The notes beneath the pieces were generated by a model. That model saw only the letters and a program-made list of their open reading frames with translations. It made no database searches and had not been told where the DNA came from. Of a stretch of 64,000 bases of DNA, positions 8,279 through 15,419 are shown in pieces. Origin of the DNA: CAXTSE01 sp964246985. Lineage in GTDB: Bacteria; Actinomycetota; Actinomycetes; Actinomycetales; Microbacteriaceae. Made by a program: the position numbers and the translations under genes. The DNA lies in NCBI GenBank assembly GCA_964246985.1, contig CAXTSE010000010.1, positions 1 through 64,000 of the forward strand, written 5' to 3'. Position 1 is the first letter of the stretch. The number at the start of each line of letters is the position of its first letter.

Positions 8279-8938
8279 GTGCCCCGCGCTACGCCCGCAG
8301 ACGAAGCCGCGATCCGGGCCGTTATTAGCACTCCACGCGCCGCGACCTATGTGACGGCAACCGGCGGAGACACGCAACGAGCTGTCGAATTGTACGGCTG
8401 GAATGCTCGAGTCTCCTCAGCCCTCATGTTGCCGGCGCACTTCGCTGAGGTCGCCACCAGAAATGCGGTATCGGACGCCCTCACCCATCTCTACGGTGCA
8501 AATTGGCCGTGGGACCCTACGTTCGAGCAGAGCCTCCCGGTGCCGGGCGGTCGCGTATACAAGCCCCGCAATGACCTCATCGGCACCCGAAATTCGCAGC
8601 CCACAACTGGCAAGGTGATCGCCGAACTGAAGTTCGCATTTTGGCAATCGATGTTTACGGCCAGACATGATGTCCGAGTTTGGGATCCGCAGATCCTTAC
8701 GCTGTTTCCAAACTCGTCTGGAGAGACACCTCGCCAGTTACGGCTTCGGATATACAACGACCTCGAGACCATCAGGCGACTTAGGAATCGTATGGCGCAC
8801 CACGAACCGATTTTCACGAGGAATCTCACGGATGATCTCGCGCGGATGCTCGACCTGATCCACCTGAGATCGAGCGAAACCGCGACATGGGTACGGGCAA
8901 TGGAGGACGTCACGGCTGTGTTGGCTGAGCGTCCGTAG
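8279..8938 (+). CDS. Abi-like protein with HEPN motif
   Basis: The 219-aa protein belongs to the Abi-like family seen in actinobacterial genomes: STPRAATYV..TGGDTQRAVELYGWNARVSSAL, AEVATRNAVSDAL, GKVIAELKFAFWQSM and, near the C terminus, LRNRMAHHEPIF. The last carries the RX4-6H HEPN signature (RNRMAH). HEPN proteins of this kind are often RNases of abortive-infection or toxin systems, but no partner antitoxin is obvious here. The GTG at 8279 is preferred because TACTTT sits six bases upstream, as in a leaderless promoter, and the longer frame from 8135 would run through the 30-bp palindrome. The family homology is seen in the sequence; the defence role is inference. Confidence 0.78.
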   Translation: MPRATPADEAAIRAVISTPRAATYVTATGGDTQRAVELYGWNARVSSALMLPAHFAEVATRNAVSDALTHLYGANWPWDPTFEQSLPVPGGRVYKPRNDLIGTRNSQPTTGKVIAELKFAFWQSMFTARHDVRVWDPQILTLFPNSSGETPRQLRLRIYNDLETIRRLRNRMAHHEPIFTRNLTDDLARMLDLIHLRSSETATWVRAMEDVTAVLAERP

Positions 8939-9016
8939 CGATCGGGCGATTCTGATCCCGCAAGGGGCTTGCAAGACAGCTAGCGTCTTCAGCGCACTTC
9001 CACACGAGAGGTTCGA

Positions 9017-10144
9017 ATGGCTCCCACATTCTCGATCGACACTCCTCTCTCGACCATCGAGATGGAGCTCCTGGCTATCGTCGCTAGCCCTTTCAGTGAT
9101 TCCAACCCATTGCCGAAAGAATGGCCGATCTGGAGGTGGGTCAAGCGACAATTCCAGCTGCGACATCGCGGCTTGTCCGCGGCCGATGTGCTTGCTGCCA
9201 TGCCAACACTTAGGCAACCTCACGCGATCGCAAGGCCGTACGGACCGATATGGCGGACTGATGGAAATACGACGCAGCCTCTCGATACCGAGACAGTGGG
9301 ACTTTCGATCGTCGGCTTTGCTCTTCTCGGGGCAACAAACCCGACCTACTCCCGCGTAGCAGAAGGCTTGCTCGGGGTGCTGCGTGATATCGCCGAAGCA
9401 GAGGAGCGAGTGGACATAAGCACCACCGAGGTCAAGAGTGAGCGGGCACCCCTGACCGACTTCCTGCGAGATACCACTCAGACGTCGAGGGAGAAGCCGT
9501 ACTCGTTGACGCCAACGTCCGTCGGACGGCTCCTGCAACGCGAATATCGGAGCCCTGCGCCGCTGTTGGAATCCGCGGAGGGATTTAGCGTTGCTCTGGA
9601 GAGCGTCGACATGAATCACTTCTTGGATCTGATCACTGTCGCTGATTACGTTACCTGGATAGAGACTCAGGATCTCCGCGCTCGACACGCGCCTCCGGTC
9701 TGGGACGTGCCGATCGGAGTGGAACAAGAACGTCCAACCTTGGTCGAGTCACAAGGGTTAGTCGGGGAGGACATTGACGCAGAGCTCTGGCAGCACGTGC
9801 GCGGACTGGTCGATTCCGGGGATTGGGACAAGGTGGCAGCCGCCGTGGCAATCTTCGTTGAGCATCGCGTCCGCAAATGGGCAGGGTTGACCAACAGCCT
9901 GGTTGGGAAGGGACTCTACGCAACTGCGCTCGGAGACGGCGGGAGCCTCAGGCTCGGCTCACAGCAGAGCGAACACGAAGGGTGGCGTGCTCTTGCAATG
10001 GGCCTTGCTCAGGCAGTCGGCAACGTGGACCGGCACCGCCTGCAGGAGCGAAGCGACGCCCGAAGGTATGCCCTTGGGGTGCTTGGCCTCGGCAGCCTCC
10101 TGCTGACACAAATTCGATACGAACACGGGCCAGAGCTCGACTGA
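9017..10144 (+). CDS. HEPN-like protein resembling the Ymh (TIGR02391) family at its C terminus
   Basis: 375-aa soluble protein. The C-terminal third (ELWQHVRGLVDSGDWDKVAAAVAIFVEHRVRKWAG onward) has the layout of the Ymh/TIGR02391 domain: a short helix, a repeat-like helix ending in E..VRK..G, then a final helix pair with GNVDRHRLQ. Members known to me tend to read RNPRAH where this has GNVDRH, so the first Arg may be lost and catalytic activity is doubtful. The N-terminal 240 residues are unrecognised, with WPIWRWVKRQFQ and LTPTSVGRLLQREY. The ATG at 9017 follows GAGAGG. The gene is 78 bases after the Abi-like gene in the same direction and may form a pair with it. Confidence 0.6.
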   Translation: MAPTFSIDTPLSTIEMELLAIVASPFSDSNPLPKEWPIWRWVKRQFQLRHRGLSAADVLAAMPTLRQPHAIARPYGPIWRTDGNTTQPLDTETVGLSIVGFALLGATNPTYSRVAEGLLGVLRDIAEAEERVDISTTEVKSERAPLTDFLRDTTQTSREKPYSLTPTSVGRLLQREYRSPAPLLESAEGFSVALESVDMNHFLDLITVADYVTWIETQDLRARHAPPVWDVPIGVEQERPTLVESQGLVGEDIDAELWQHVRGLVDSGDWDKVAAAVAIFVEHRVRKWAGLTNSLVGKGLYATALGDGGSLRLGSQQSEHEGWRALAMGLAQAVGNVDRHRLQERSDARRYALGVLGLGSLLLTQIRYEHGPELD

Positions 10145-10163
10145 GGCGACCCCACTCACCGAG

Positions 10164-10850
10164 TCATTGCGTCGGGCCCGAGGCGTCGCGTTCGACTTCG
10201 ACCACAATTTCGAACTCCGCAAGTTGAGCTGCCCGTCCGAACGCCTCTGCATCATCCGTTGCCGCCAGGAAGCGTTCGGCGGCGTCTGCGCCGGAGAGCT
10301 CGACGAGCGTGCTCGCTACTTCAGTACGAATACCCAATAGTTCGTCGCGTGCACGTTCACGAGCCAGTAATGCTTGTTCTTCGAGTCGGACGGCGTTCTC
10401 TATCAATTGCCGATCGCCCTGGAGACGCAAAAGCCGAGCCTCCTGCTCAAGCTTTGAAGCCTCCATATTTTGACGATTCGCTGAAGCGATCAGCTCTCGA
10501 CGCTCGGCTAGTTGGGTGGTCAGCACCTTCAATGTCAGCGCCGCCGCCTGCACCACTACCCACCCCGCGCCCACAAGGATGACGATCACCTCCAGCGGAC
10601 TACCGTAAGAAACCCTTCGAACGAGGACTTCCATATCACTCGGTCGACGTCTGCGGTTGACATATGCGATGAAGGGGCCGAACTCGAGATAGTCCCCCTC
10701 AGAGGGGCGCACGGGAACCACGACGAACGCGCCAACTTCAACCAGCGAACGAACGCCGGCGATGAGAACCTCGAAGGACTCGAATGGCAGGCCCGCGAAC
10801 GTGTCGATAGCGATCCGGAGCCGAGGTTCGTCGTCAAGTTCGTCGGCCAC
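10164..10850 (-). CDS. Membrane-anchored coiled-coil protein of unknown function
   Basis: The 228-aa product has a folded N-terminal region of about 85 residues and one membrane span around PLEVIVILVGAGWVVVQAAA. A long Ala/Glu/Arg/Leu-rich coiled coil follows (about 110-175: QLAERRELIASANRQNMEA onward), then a short acidic tail. No enzyme motif was seen. The start at 10850 (GTG) follows GCGAG. It converges on the HEPN-like gene, with 19 bases between the stops, and ends the island before the right arm sites. A membrane sensor or partner for the neighbouring genes is possible but not shown. Confidence 0.65.
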   Translation of the reverse strand: MADELDDEPRLRIAIDTFAGLPFESFEVLIAGVRSLVEVGAFVVVPVRPSEGDYLEFGPFIAYVNRRRRPSDMEVLVRRVSYGSPLEVIVILVGAGWVVVQAAALTLKVLTTQLAERRELIASANRQNMEASKLEQEARLLRLQGDRQLIENAVRLEEQALLARERARDELLGIRTEVASTLVELSGADAAERFLAATDDAEAFGRAAQLAEFEIVVEVERDASGPTQ

Positions 10851-10895
10851 CTCGCGAGCCTAGCGAGCCGGTGGTGCGCCGACTAGATCACCACG

Positions 10896-10913
10896 TGCCC
10901 ACGATTTGCCCAC
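10896..10913. promoter_or_regulatory. Probable integrase arm-type sites, right end
   Basis: Two TGCCCAC copies at 10896-10902 and 10907-10913, again with 11-bp spacing and the same orientation as the three copies at the left end, lie 111 bases inside attR. Confidence 0.6.
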
Positions 10914-11023
10914 ATTTCATCGTCACTCATGTGATTCAAATCGACTCCACATCATTGAACTGCACCTTAGATCAGAGGGAACTCGCCCCTCTTCGACTCA
11001 ACCCGCACGGCCCGCATGGGACT

Positions 11024-11067
11024 TTTTAATCCGCGGGTCGTGGGTTCGAGCCCCACCGGGCCCACCC
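11024..11067 (+). repeat. attR: 44-bp copy of the tRNA-Lys 3' half
   Basis: Identical to 3477-3520. No 5' half of a tRNA precedes it, so it is not a functional tRNA; it marks the right end of the integrated element. Confidence 0.93.
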
Positions 11068-11082
11068 TCTTCCTCTCCACGC

Positions 11083-11514
11083 TCACTGCAGGCAGAACTC
11101 GTTGCCCTCGGGGTCGCGCATCATGATCGCGAACTCCTCGAACGGGCCCCACGCGCCGTCGAGCGTCTTCTCCACGGATGCGCCGAGCGCCACGAGGCGG
11201 TCGCGCTCGGCCTCCAGCTCGGCACGGGTCGCGCGGCGGTCGGAGAACGGCGTGATGTCGACGTGCATGCGGTTGCGCTGGCGCCGCTCGTGGTCGTATC
11301 GGCTGAAGTAGAAGCGCTGGTGGGAGGGGTCGCCGTCCCAGGCCTCGGCACGTTCGGCGAGCGCCTCGTCGTCGAGGCCGGCCGCCCGCAGCTCGGCCAC
11401 CTCGTCGGCGGGCCAGCCCGCCCATCCGGGGTAGCCCATCACCGCGCACCAGAACCGGGCCAGCGCTGCGGGATCGGCGGCGTGGATGGAGATGTTGGCG
11501 ACGCGGGCAGTCAT
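11083..11514 (-). CDS. VOC-superfamily (glyoxalase-like) protein
   Basis: 143-aa member of the glyoxalase/bleomycin-resistance/dioxygenase fold, in the subgroup with a C-terminal GPFEEFAIMMRDPEGNEFCLQ. The opening RVANISIHAADPAALARFWCAVMGY and the metal-site-like HVDI and DPEGNEFC segments are clear. Substrate unknown. The ATG at 11514 is chosen because TATCCT lies six bases upstream, the spacing of a leaderless promoter. It is the first chromosomal gene past attR. Confidence 0.85.
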   Translation of the reverse strand: MTARVANISIHAADPAALARFWCAVMGYPGWAGWPADEVAELRAAGLDDEALAERAEAWDGDPSHQRFYFSRYDHERRQRNRMHVDITPFSDRRATRAELEAERDRLVALGASVEKTLDGAWGPFEEFAIMMRDPEGNEFCLQ

Positions 11515-11576
11515 CCATCGAGGATATGCGCGGCGAGCGCGACCCCGCGGGCGCGGATGCGCGGGAGGATGAGCAG

Positions 11577-12530
11577 ATGACACAGCACTCGGTCCTCGTC
11601 GTCGGCGCCGGCATCTCGGGGATCGCCTGCGCGCAGGCTCTGCGAGCGGCGGGGATCGCAGTCCGCGTGGTCGACCGCGGTCGACGCGAGGGCGGCCGGA
11701 TGGGGAGCAGCACGATCGGAGGACGCAGCGTCGACCTCGGAGCGTCCTACTTCACCGCCGAACCCGGATCGCGCTTCGCCGACGTGGCTGCGGGCTGGGT
11801 GTCGCGGGGGCTCGCGCGCGAGTGGACCGACACCATCGCGGTCGCGGGGCCGGCCGGCATCATCCGCCAGAGTACCGGTCCGATGCGGTACGCCGCACCC
11901 GGCGGCCTCCGCGAGCTGGTCGTCGACCTCGCCGCGACCGCGCACGTCGAACGGCGGATCGTGGTCGAGCACGTGGCGCCCGGCGAGGCGGACGGCCGCC
12001 GCTACGACACGGTGGTGCTCGCGATGCCGGATCCGCAGGCGCGTCGGCTGCTCGACCCGACCACGGCAGCGTACGGCGAGCTCGATGCGGGCGGCGGCTG
12101 GGATCCGACCATCGCGGTCGTGCTCGAGTGGGCCGCCCGCGACTGGCCGACCTTCCGCGCCGCGTTCGTCAACGACTCGGACGAGCTGACCTCCGTCGCC
12201 GACGACGGAGACCGCCGCGGCGACGGGGCACCGGTGCTCGTCGCGCACACGACGGCGCGGCTGGCCCGCGCGCACCTCGACGACCCGGACGGCGCGATCG
12301 CCCCGGTCACGGCCGCGGTGCAGCGTCTGCTCGGCATCTCGGCCGCGCCCGTCGCCTCGACCGCGCACCGATGGACTTTCTCGCGCCCGACAGCACAGCA
12401 CCCCGAGCCCTTCCATCTATCGGGGGGGATCGGGGTGTGCGGTGATGCGTGGGGCGCGCGGTCGTCGGTCGCGACGGCGTGGGCCTCGGGCGACGCCCTC
12501 GGTCGGGCGATCGCGGCGAGCGCGGGCTAG
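11577..12530 (+). CDS. FAD-dependent NAD(P)/amine-oxidase-type oxidoreductase
   Basis: 317-aa flavoprotein of the renalase-like branch of the amine-oxidase superfamily. The dinucleotide-binding fold is at the N terminus (VLVVGAGISGIACAQALRAAG), followed by VVDRGRREGGRM and an FAD-binding C terminus (GGIGVCGDAWGARSSVATAWASG). The start at ATG 11577 follows GGGAGG; earlier in-frame residues lack family similarity. Substrate cannot be told. It is divergent from the VOC gene, and its stop lies 6 bases from the convergent msrA. Confidence 0.85.
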   Translation: MTQHSVLVVGAGISGIACAQALRAAGIAVRVVDRGRREGGRMGSSTIGGRSVDLGASYFTAEPGSRFADVAAGWVSRGLAREWTDTIAVAGPAGIIRQSTGPMRYAAPGGLRELVVDLAATAHVERRIVVEHVAPGEADGRRYDTVVLAMPDPQARRLLDPTTAAYGELDAGGGWDPTIAVVLEWAARDWPTFRAAFVNDSDELTSVADDGDRRGDGAPVLVAHTTARLARAHLDDPDGAIAPVTAAVQRLLGISAAPVASTAHRWTFSRPTAQHPEPFHLSGGIGVCGDAWGARSSVATAWASGDALGRAIAASAG

Positions 12531-12536
12531 GTCCGA

Positions 12537-13049
12537 CTAGGCGGGCTGCTCCTCGCGGCGCGGCAGCTTCCAGCCGGGACGCACGAAGTGGCAGGTGTAC
12601 CCGTTGGGGTACTTCTCCAGGTAGTCCTGGTGCTCCTCCTCGGCCTCCCAGAAGTCGCCCGCAGGCTCCACCTCGGTGACGACCTTGCCGGGCCAGAGGC
12701 CCGACGCGTCGACGTCGGCGATGGTGTCGAGCGCCGTCTGGTGCTGCGCCTCGTCGGTGTAGTAGATCGCCGAGCGGTAGCTGCGTCCGCGGTCGTTGCC
12801 CTGGCGGTCCTTGGTCGACGGGTCGTGGATCTGGAAGAAGAACTCGAGGATGTCGCGGTACGAGATCACGGACGGGTCGAAGACGATCTCGACGGCCTCG
12901 GCGTGGTCGCCGTGGTTGCGGTAGGTCGCGTTCGGGGTGTCGCCGCCCGAGTAGCCGACGCGGGTCGAGACGACTCCGGGACGGCGCCGGATGAGCTGCT
13001 GGGCTCCCCAGAAGCATCCGCCGGCGAGGATCGCGGTCTCAGTGGTCAT
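12537..13049 (-). CDS. msrA: Peptide methionine (S)-S-oxide reductase MsrA
   Basis: Repairs oxidised methionine (S epimer) in the cytoplasm, using thioredoxin. 170 aa with the catalytic GGCFWG at residues 10-15 and the family segments VGYSGGDTPNATYRNHGDHAEAVEI and YYTDEAQ. It follows msrB by two bases on the same strand, so both epimers are covered by one transcript. Confidence 0.97.
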   Translation of the reverse strand: MTTETAILAGGCFWGAQQLIRRRPGVVSTRVGYSGGDTPNATYRNHGDHAEAVEIVFDPSVISYRDILEFFFQIHDPSTKDRQGNDRGRSYRSAIYYTDEAQHQTALDTIADVDASGLWPGKVVTEVEPAGDFWEAEEEHQDYLEKYPNGYTCHFVRPGWKLPRREEQPA

Positions 13050-13051
13050 GA

Positions 13052-13510
13052 TCAGGACTCCTTCGTGGTGAACAGGCTGCGGTAGTCGCCGTAGCCCTGG
13101 GTCTCGAGCTGGTCGACGGGCACGAAGCGCAGCGCCGCGGAGTTGATGCAGTACCGCATGCCGCCGTCGGCGGCGGGGCCGTCATCGAACAGGTGGCCCA
13201 GGTGGCTGTCACCGGCGGCCGAGCGCACCTCGGTGCGCACCATCCAGAGCTTGCGGTCGGTCAGCTCGACGACGTGGGCCTTCTCGATCGGCCGGGTGAA
13301 GCTCGGCCAGCCGGACCCGCTGTCGAACTTGTCGGTCGACGAGAACAGCGGCTCGCCCGAGACGACGTCGACGTAGATGCCGTCGTCGTGCTTGTCCCAG
13401 AACTCGTTACGGAACGCGGGCTCGGTGGCGTCCTTCTGGGTGACCGCGTACTGGTTGGGCGTCAGCTGCGCGATCGCAGCCGGATCCTTGCGGTAGTCGG
13501 TGGTCGTCAT
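13052..13510 (-). CDS. msrB: Peptide methionine (R)-S-oxide reductase MsrB, zinc-less form
   Basis: Reduces the R epimer of methionine sulfoxide. 152 aa with DSGSGWPSFTRP, HLGHLFDDGP and the catalytic Cys in RYCINSAALRF. The two CxxC zinc sites found in many MsrB proteins are absent: the first position reads IYVDVVSGEPLF. This is therefore a structural-zinc-free variant, a known subtype. First gene of the msrBA pair. Confidence 0.96.
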   Translation of the reverse strand: MTTTDYRKDPAAIAQLTPNQYAVTQKDATEPAFRNEFWDKHDDGIYVDVVSGEPLFSSTDKFDSGSGWPSFTRPIEKAHVVELTDRKLWMVRTEVRSAAGDSHLGHLFDDGPAADGGMRYCINSAALRFVPVDQLETQGYGDYRSLFTTKES

Positions 13511-13637
13511 TCGGAATCACTCCTCGGTGAGCCGCTGGCTGCGGCTGTCGATGAGTAGAACACCACCCGCGGCTGGAAAGTTCCCGAGGTGCGGACCTGT
13601 TCACCAGGCGTCAACCGACCGGGGGCACAATCGGAGC

Positions 13638-13739
13638 ATGTCCGAATCCCTGGAGGTCTACGTCATCATCGGCGGCATGCTCGCACTCGTCATCGTCACG
13701 ACAGGGGTCGGCATCGTCGCCGCGATTCGACGTCGCTGA
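13638..13739 (+). CDS. Putative 33-aa single-span membrane protein
   Basis: A short ORF from ATG 13638 encodes a hydrophobic span (VYVIIGGMLALVIVTTGVGIVAAI) flanked by a Glu-containing N terminus and an Arg-rich IRRR end. The shape suits a genuine small inner-membrane protein. A weak CGGAG precedes the start. No family recognised; it could also be a chance ORF. Confidence 0.45.
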   Translation: MSESLEVYVIIGGMLALVIVTTGVGIVAAIRRR

Positions 13740-13765
13740 GTCCCCGACGCGGGACGCAGTGCGGC

Positions 13766-13906
13766 TCAGCTGCAGGTGCCGCAGTCGGAGCAGTACCAGA
13801 CGGGTTCGTCCTGGATGGAGTGGAAGTCCATGGGTGCGTGACAGATGTCGCAATCGGGCCACTGGAACGAGTGGTCGTGCGGCACGAGTTCGAGTTTTCG
13901 GGCCAT
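13766..13906 (-). CDS. 46-aa zinc-ribbon-like small protein
   Basis: The short ORF has Cys pairs CDIC (residues 19-22) and CSDCGTC (39-45) around PMDFHSIQDEPVWY, the pattern of a small zinc ribbon. The ATG at 13906 has TAGCCT seven bases upstream, consistent with a leaderless transcript. Small Cys-rich proteins of this shape are common in actinobacteria, but this one has no assigned role. Confidence 0.7.
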   Translation of the reverse strand: MARKLELVPHDHSFQWPDCDICHAPMDFHSIQDEPVWYCSDCGTCS

Positions 13907-13995
13907 GGATCGGAGGCTACGCCTGGCTCGAGGGGTGCGGCAGTCCCACGTCCGGGAGCCGCCCGTACGGGGGACGTGCGCGTCTGCGGGGGTGT

Positions 13996-14053
13996 CGAGT
14001 TGCGTTCCGTGGCGGGTGCGACGGCGCTGACACCCGCCACGGGACGCAACTCG
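13996..14053. repeat. Long inverted repeat between 13906 and the VIT1 gene
   Basis: Arms of 23 bases, 13996-14018 and 14031-14053, pair at 22 of 23 positions around a 12-base loop. It lies 18 bases downstream of the VIT1-type gene on the minus strand. It may act as its terminator, although no T-run follows. The G+C-rich arms resemble mobile intergenic hairpins. Confidence 0.65.
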
Positions 14054-14071
14054 GCAGAACGGCGGGACGGG

Positions 14072-15175
14072 CTACCCGAGGGAGGCGCCGAACAGGAGCC
14101 CGAGCAGGTACGTGACGCCGGCGGCTCCGAAGCCGATCGCGAGCTGCCGAAGCGCGCGCTTGAGCGGCGACGCCCCCGACAGGATGCCGACGACGGCTCC
14201 TGTGGCCATGAGCGCGAGACCCACCGCGACGCTCGCGATGACGACCGCGACCAGCCCCGAAGCGCCGAGGATGTACGGCAGCACCGGGATGAGGGCTCCG
14301 GATGCGAAGAACAGGAAGCTCGAGATGGCCGCGCCCCATGCCGAGCCGACGGCCTCTGCGGGATCGACACCCACCGCGTCCGGGTCGTCGCTGTCGAGGT
14401 GCAGTGTCGCCAGCACCTCCTCGGCGCGGGCCACCGCGACCTCGGACTCCATGCCGCGGGCGCGGTACACGAGGGCGAGCTCGTTGGCATCGACGTCGAG
14501 GTGGGCGAGCGCCGACTGGGAGGCCGGATCGGGCTGCGATGCCTGCAGGAGCTCCCGCTGCGAGCGCACCGAGACGTACTCCCCCGCGCCCATCGACAGC
14601 GCGCCGGCGAGCAGCCCGGCGATGCCGGTGAACAGCACCGTCGCGGGCGAGACGCCGGTCGCGCCGATGCCGAGCACGAGGGCCAGGTTGCTCACGAGAC
14701 CGTCGTTCGCTCCGAAGACCGCCGCGCGGAACCCGCCCGCAGCGCGGGTGCGCCCGCGTGCGGCGAGGCCGCGCACCACCTCGCCGTGGATGCGCTCATC
14801 GGCTGCCATCGCATCCGTCGCGTCGTCGTCGCCGCTGTAGGGCGACCGCGCCTCGGCCCGCTGAGCGAGGGCCAGCACGAAGAGGAGCCCGAAGCGGCGC
14901 GCGAGCACGACGAGGATGCGGGTGCGCAGGTCGAGCGGCGGCACCGGACCGGCGTCGGCGCCGAGCAGGTCGATCCAGTGCGCCTCGTGGCGGCCCTCGG
15001 CCTCGGCGAGCCCGAGGAGGATGTCGCGCTCCTCGCCCGTGGTGCGGCCGGCCAGCTCGCGGTAGACGGCGGCCTCGGCCCGTTCGTCGGCGCGATAGCG
15101 GCGCCAGCGGCGCACCTGGGATGCGCGGGACGGCAGGCGGGCGGGCGTGCGCAGCGGGGTACGGGGATTCGACAT
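14072..15175 (-). CDS. Ferritin-like/VIT1 fusion transporter (Er-VIT1/MbfA type), probable Mn or Fe exporter
   Basis: Membrane metal transporter of 367 aa. Residues about 25-135 form a rubrerythrin-like di-metal domain with Glu-rich helices (ERAEAAVYRELAGRTTGEE, AEAEGRHEAHW). Residues about 145-367 are the VIT1/CCC1 membrane domain, with FGANDGLVSNLALVLGI, GAGEYVSVRSQREL and five hydrophobic helices. Relatives export iron or manganese from the cytosol. A yybP-ykoY type riboswitch just upstream makes manganese control, and probably manganese export, likely here. Confidence 0.92.
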   Translation of the reverse strand: MSNPRTPLRTPARLPSRASQVRRWRRYRADERAEAAVYRELAGRTTGEERDILLGLAEAEGRHEAHWIDLLGADAGPVPPLDLRTRILVVLARRFGLLFVLALAQRAEARSPYSGDDDATDAMAADERIHGEVVRGLAARGRTRAAGGFRAAVFGANDGLVSNLALVLGIGATGVSPATVLFTGIAGLLAGALSMGAGEYVSVRSQRELLQASQPDPASQSALAHLDVDANELALVYRARGMESEVAVARAEEVLATLHLDSDDPDAVGVDPAEAVGSAWGAAISSFLFFASGALIPVLPYILGASGLVAVVIASVAVGLALMATGAVVGILSGASPLKRALRQLAIGFGAAGVTYLLGLLFGASLG

Positions 15176-15224
15176 CGGAGTTCCTTCCGGCCGGGCTGGC
15201 CGGAGCGGACGACGCTTCGACCAG

Positions 15225-15392
15225 ACGATTCTGGCCGAAGGTCTCGTTCGCCGGGCGCTGGACCTGAGGGCCCTGCCTGGTGGAGCACCGGGTCGTCGTC
15301 GTGACGACCAGCATGTCGATGTCTCGCGCGAACCGCCCTCAGCCTGAGCCTCGGGCGATGTGGGAACTACTCCCCTTCGTGCCTCCAGCCTA
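15225..15392 (-). ncRNA. yybP-ykoY manganese riboswitch
   Basis: On the minus strand the leader of the VIT1-type gene contains GGCTGGAGGCACGAAGGGG followed by AGTAG near 15390-15366, and CGAACGAGACCTTCGGCCAG near 15250-15231. The AGGGGAGTAG and GAGACCTTCGG segments are the two hallmark loops of the Mn-sensing aptamer. CTGG and CCAG at the outer ends can form P1. The gene starts about 50 bases further on. Confidence 0.85.
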
Positions 15393-15419
15393 GCGGACGG
15401 CAGGATCAGAGCGGCGAGA

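Larger units (their letters stand above)
3477..11067. mobile_element. 7.6-kb integrated element in tRNA-Lys
   Basis: The element is bounded by 44-bp perfect direct repeats, 3477-3520 (tRNA 3' half) and 11024-11067. It carries an integrase remnant next to the tRNA, short TGCCCAC repeats with 11-bp spacing near both ends, and four cargo genes. It has no plasmid replication, conjugation or phage structural genes, so it is a small integrative island rather than a prophage or ICE. Its cargo is less GC-rich, with codons unlike the flanking genes. Three cargo proteins carry HEPN-type or degenerate HEPN-type motifs, which suggests a defence role (inference). Confidence 0.9.

Noticed and set aside
8738..9727. 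329-aa minus-strand frame antisense to the island's HEPN genes
   Set aside because: No recognisable domain, no ribosome-binding site, and it overlaps two better-supported genes. The lower GC of the island makes long antisense frames less diagnostic, but the plus-strand proteins have clear motifs.
11024..11067. Second tRNA-Lys gene
   Set aside because: Only the 3' half is present; the D-arm and 5' acceptor strand are missing. It is the attR repeat.
3477..11067. Prophage or ICE
   Set aside because: No capsid, terminase, portal, lysis, relaxase or type IV secretion genes. The element holds only an integrase and four cargo genes.
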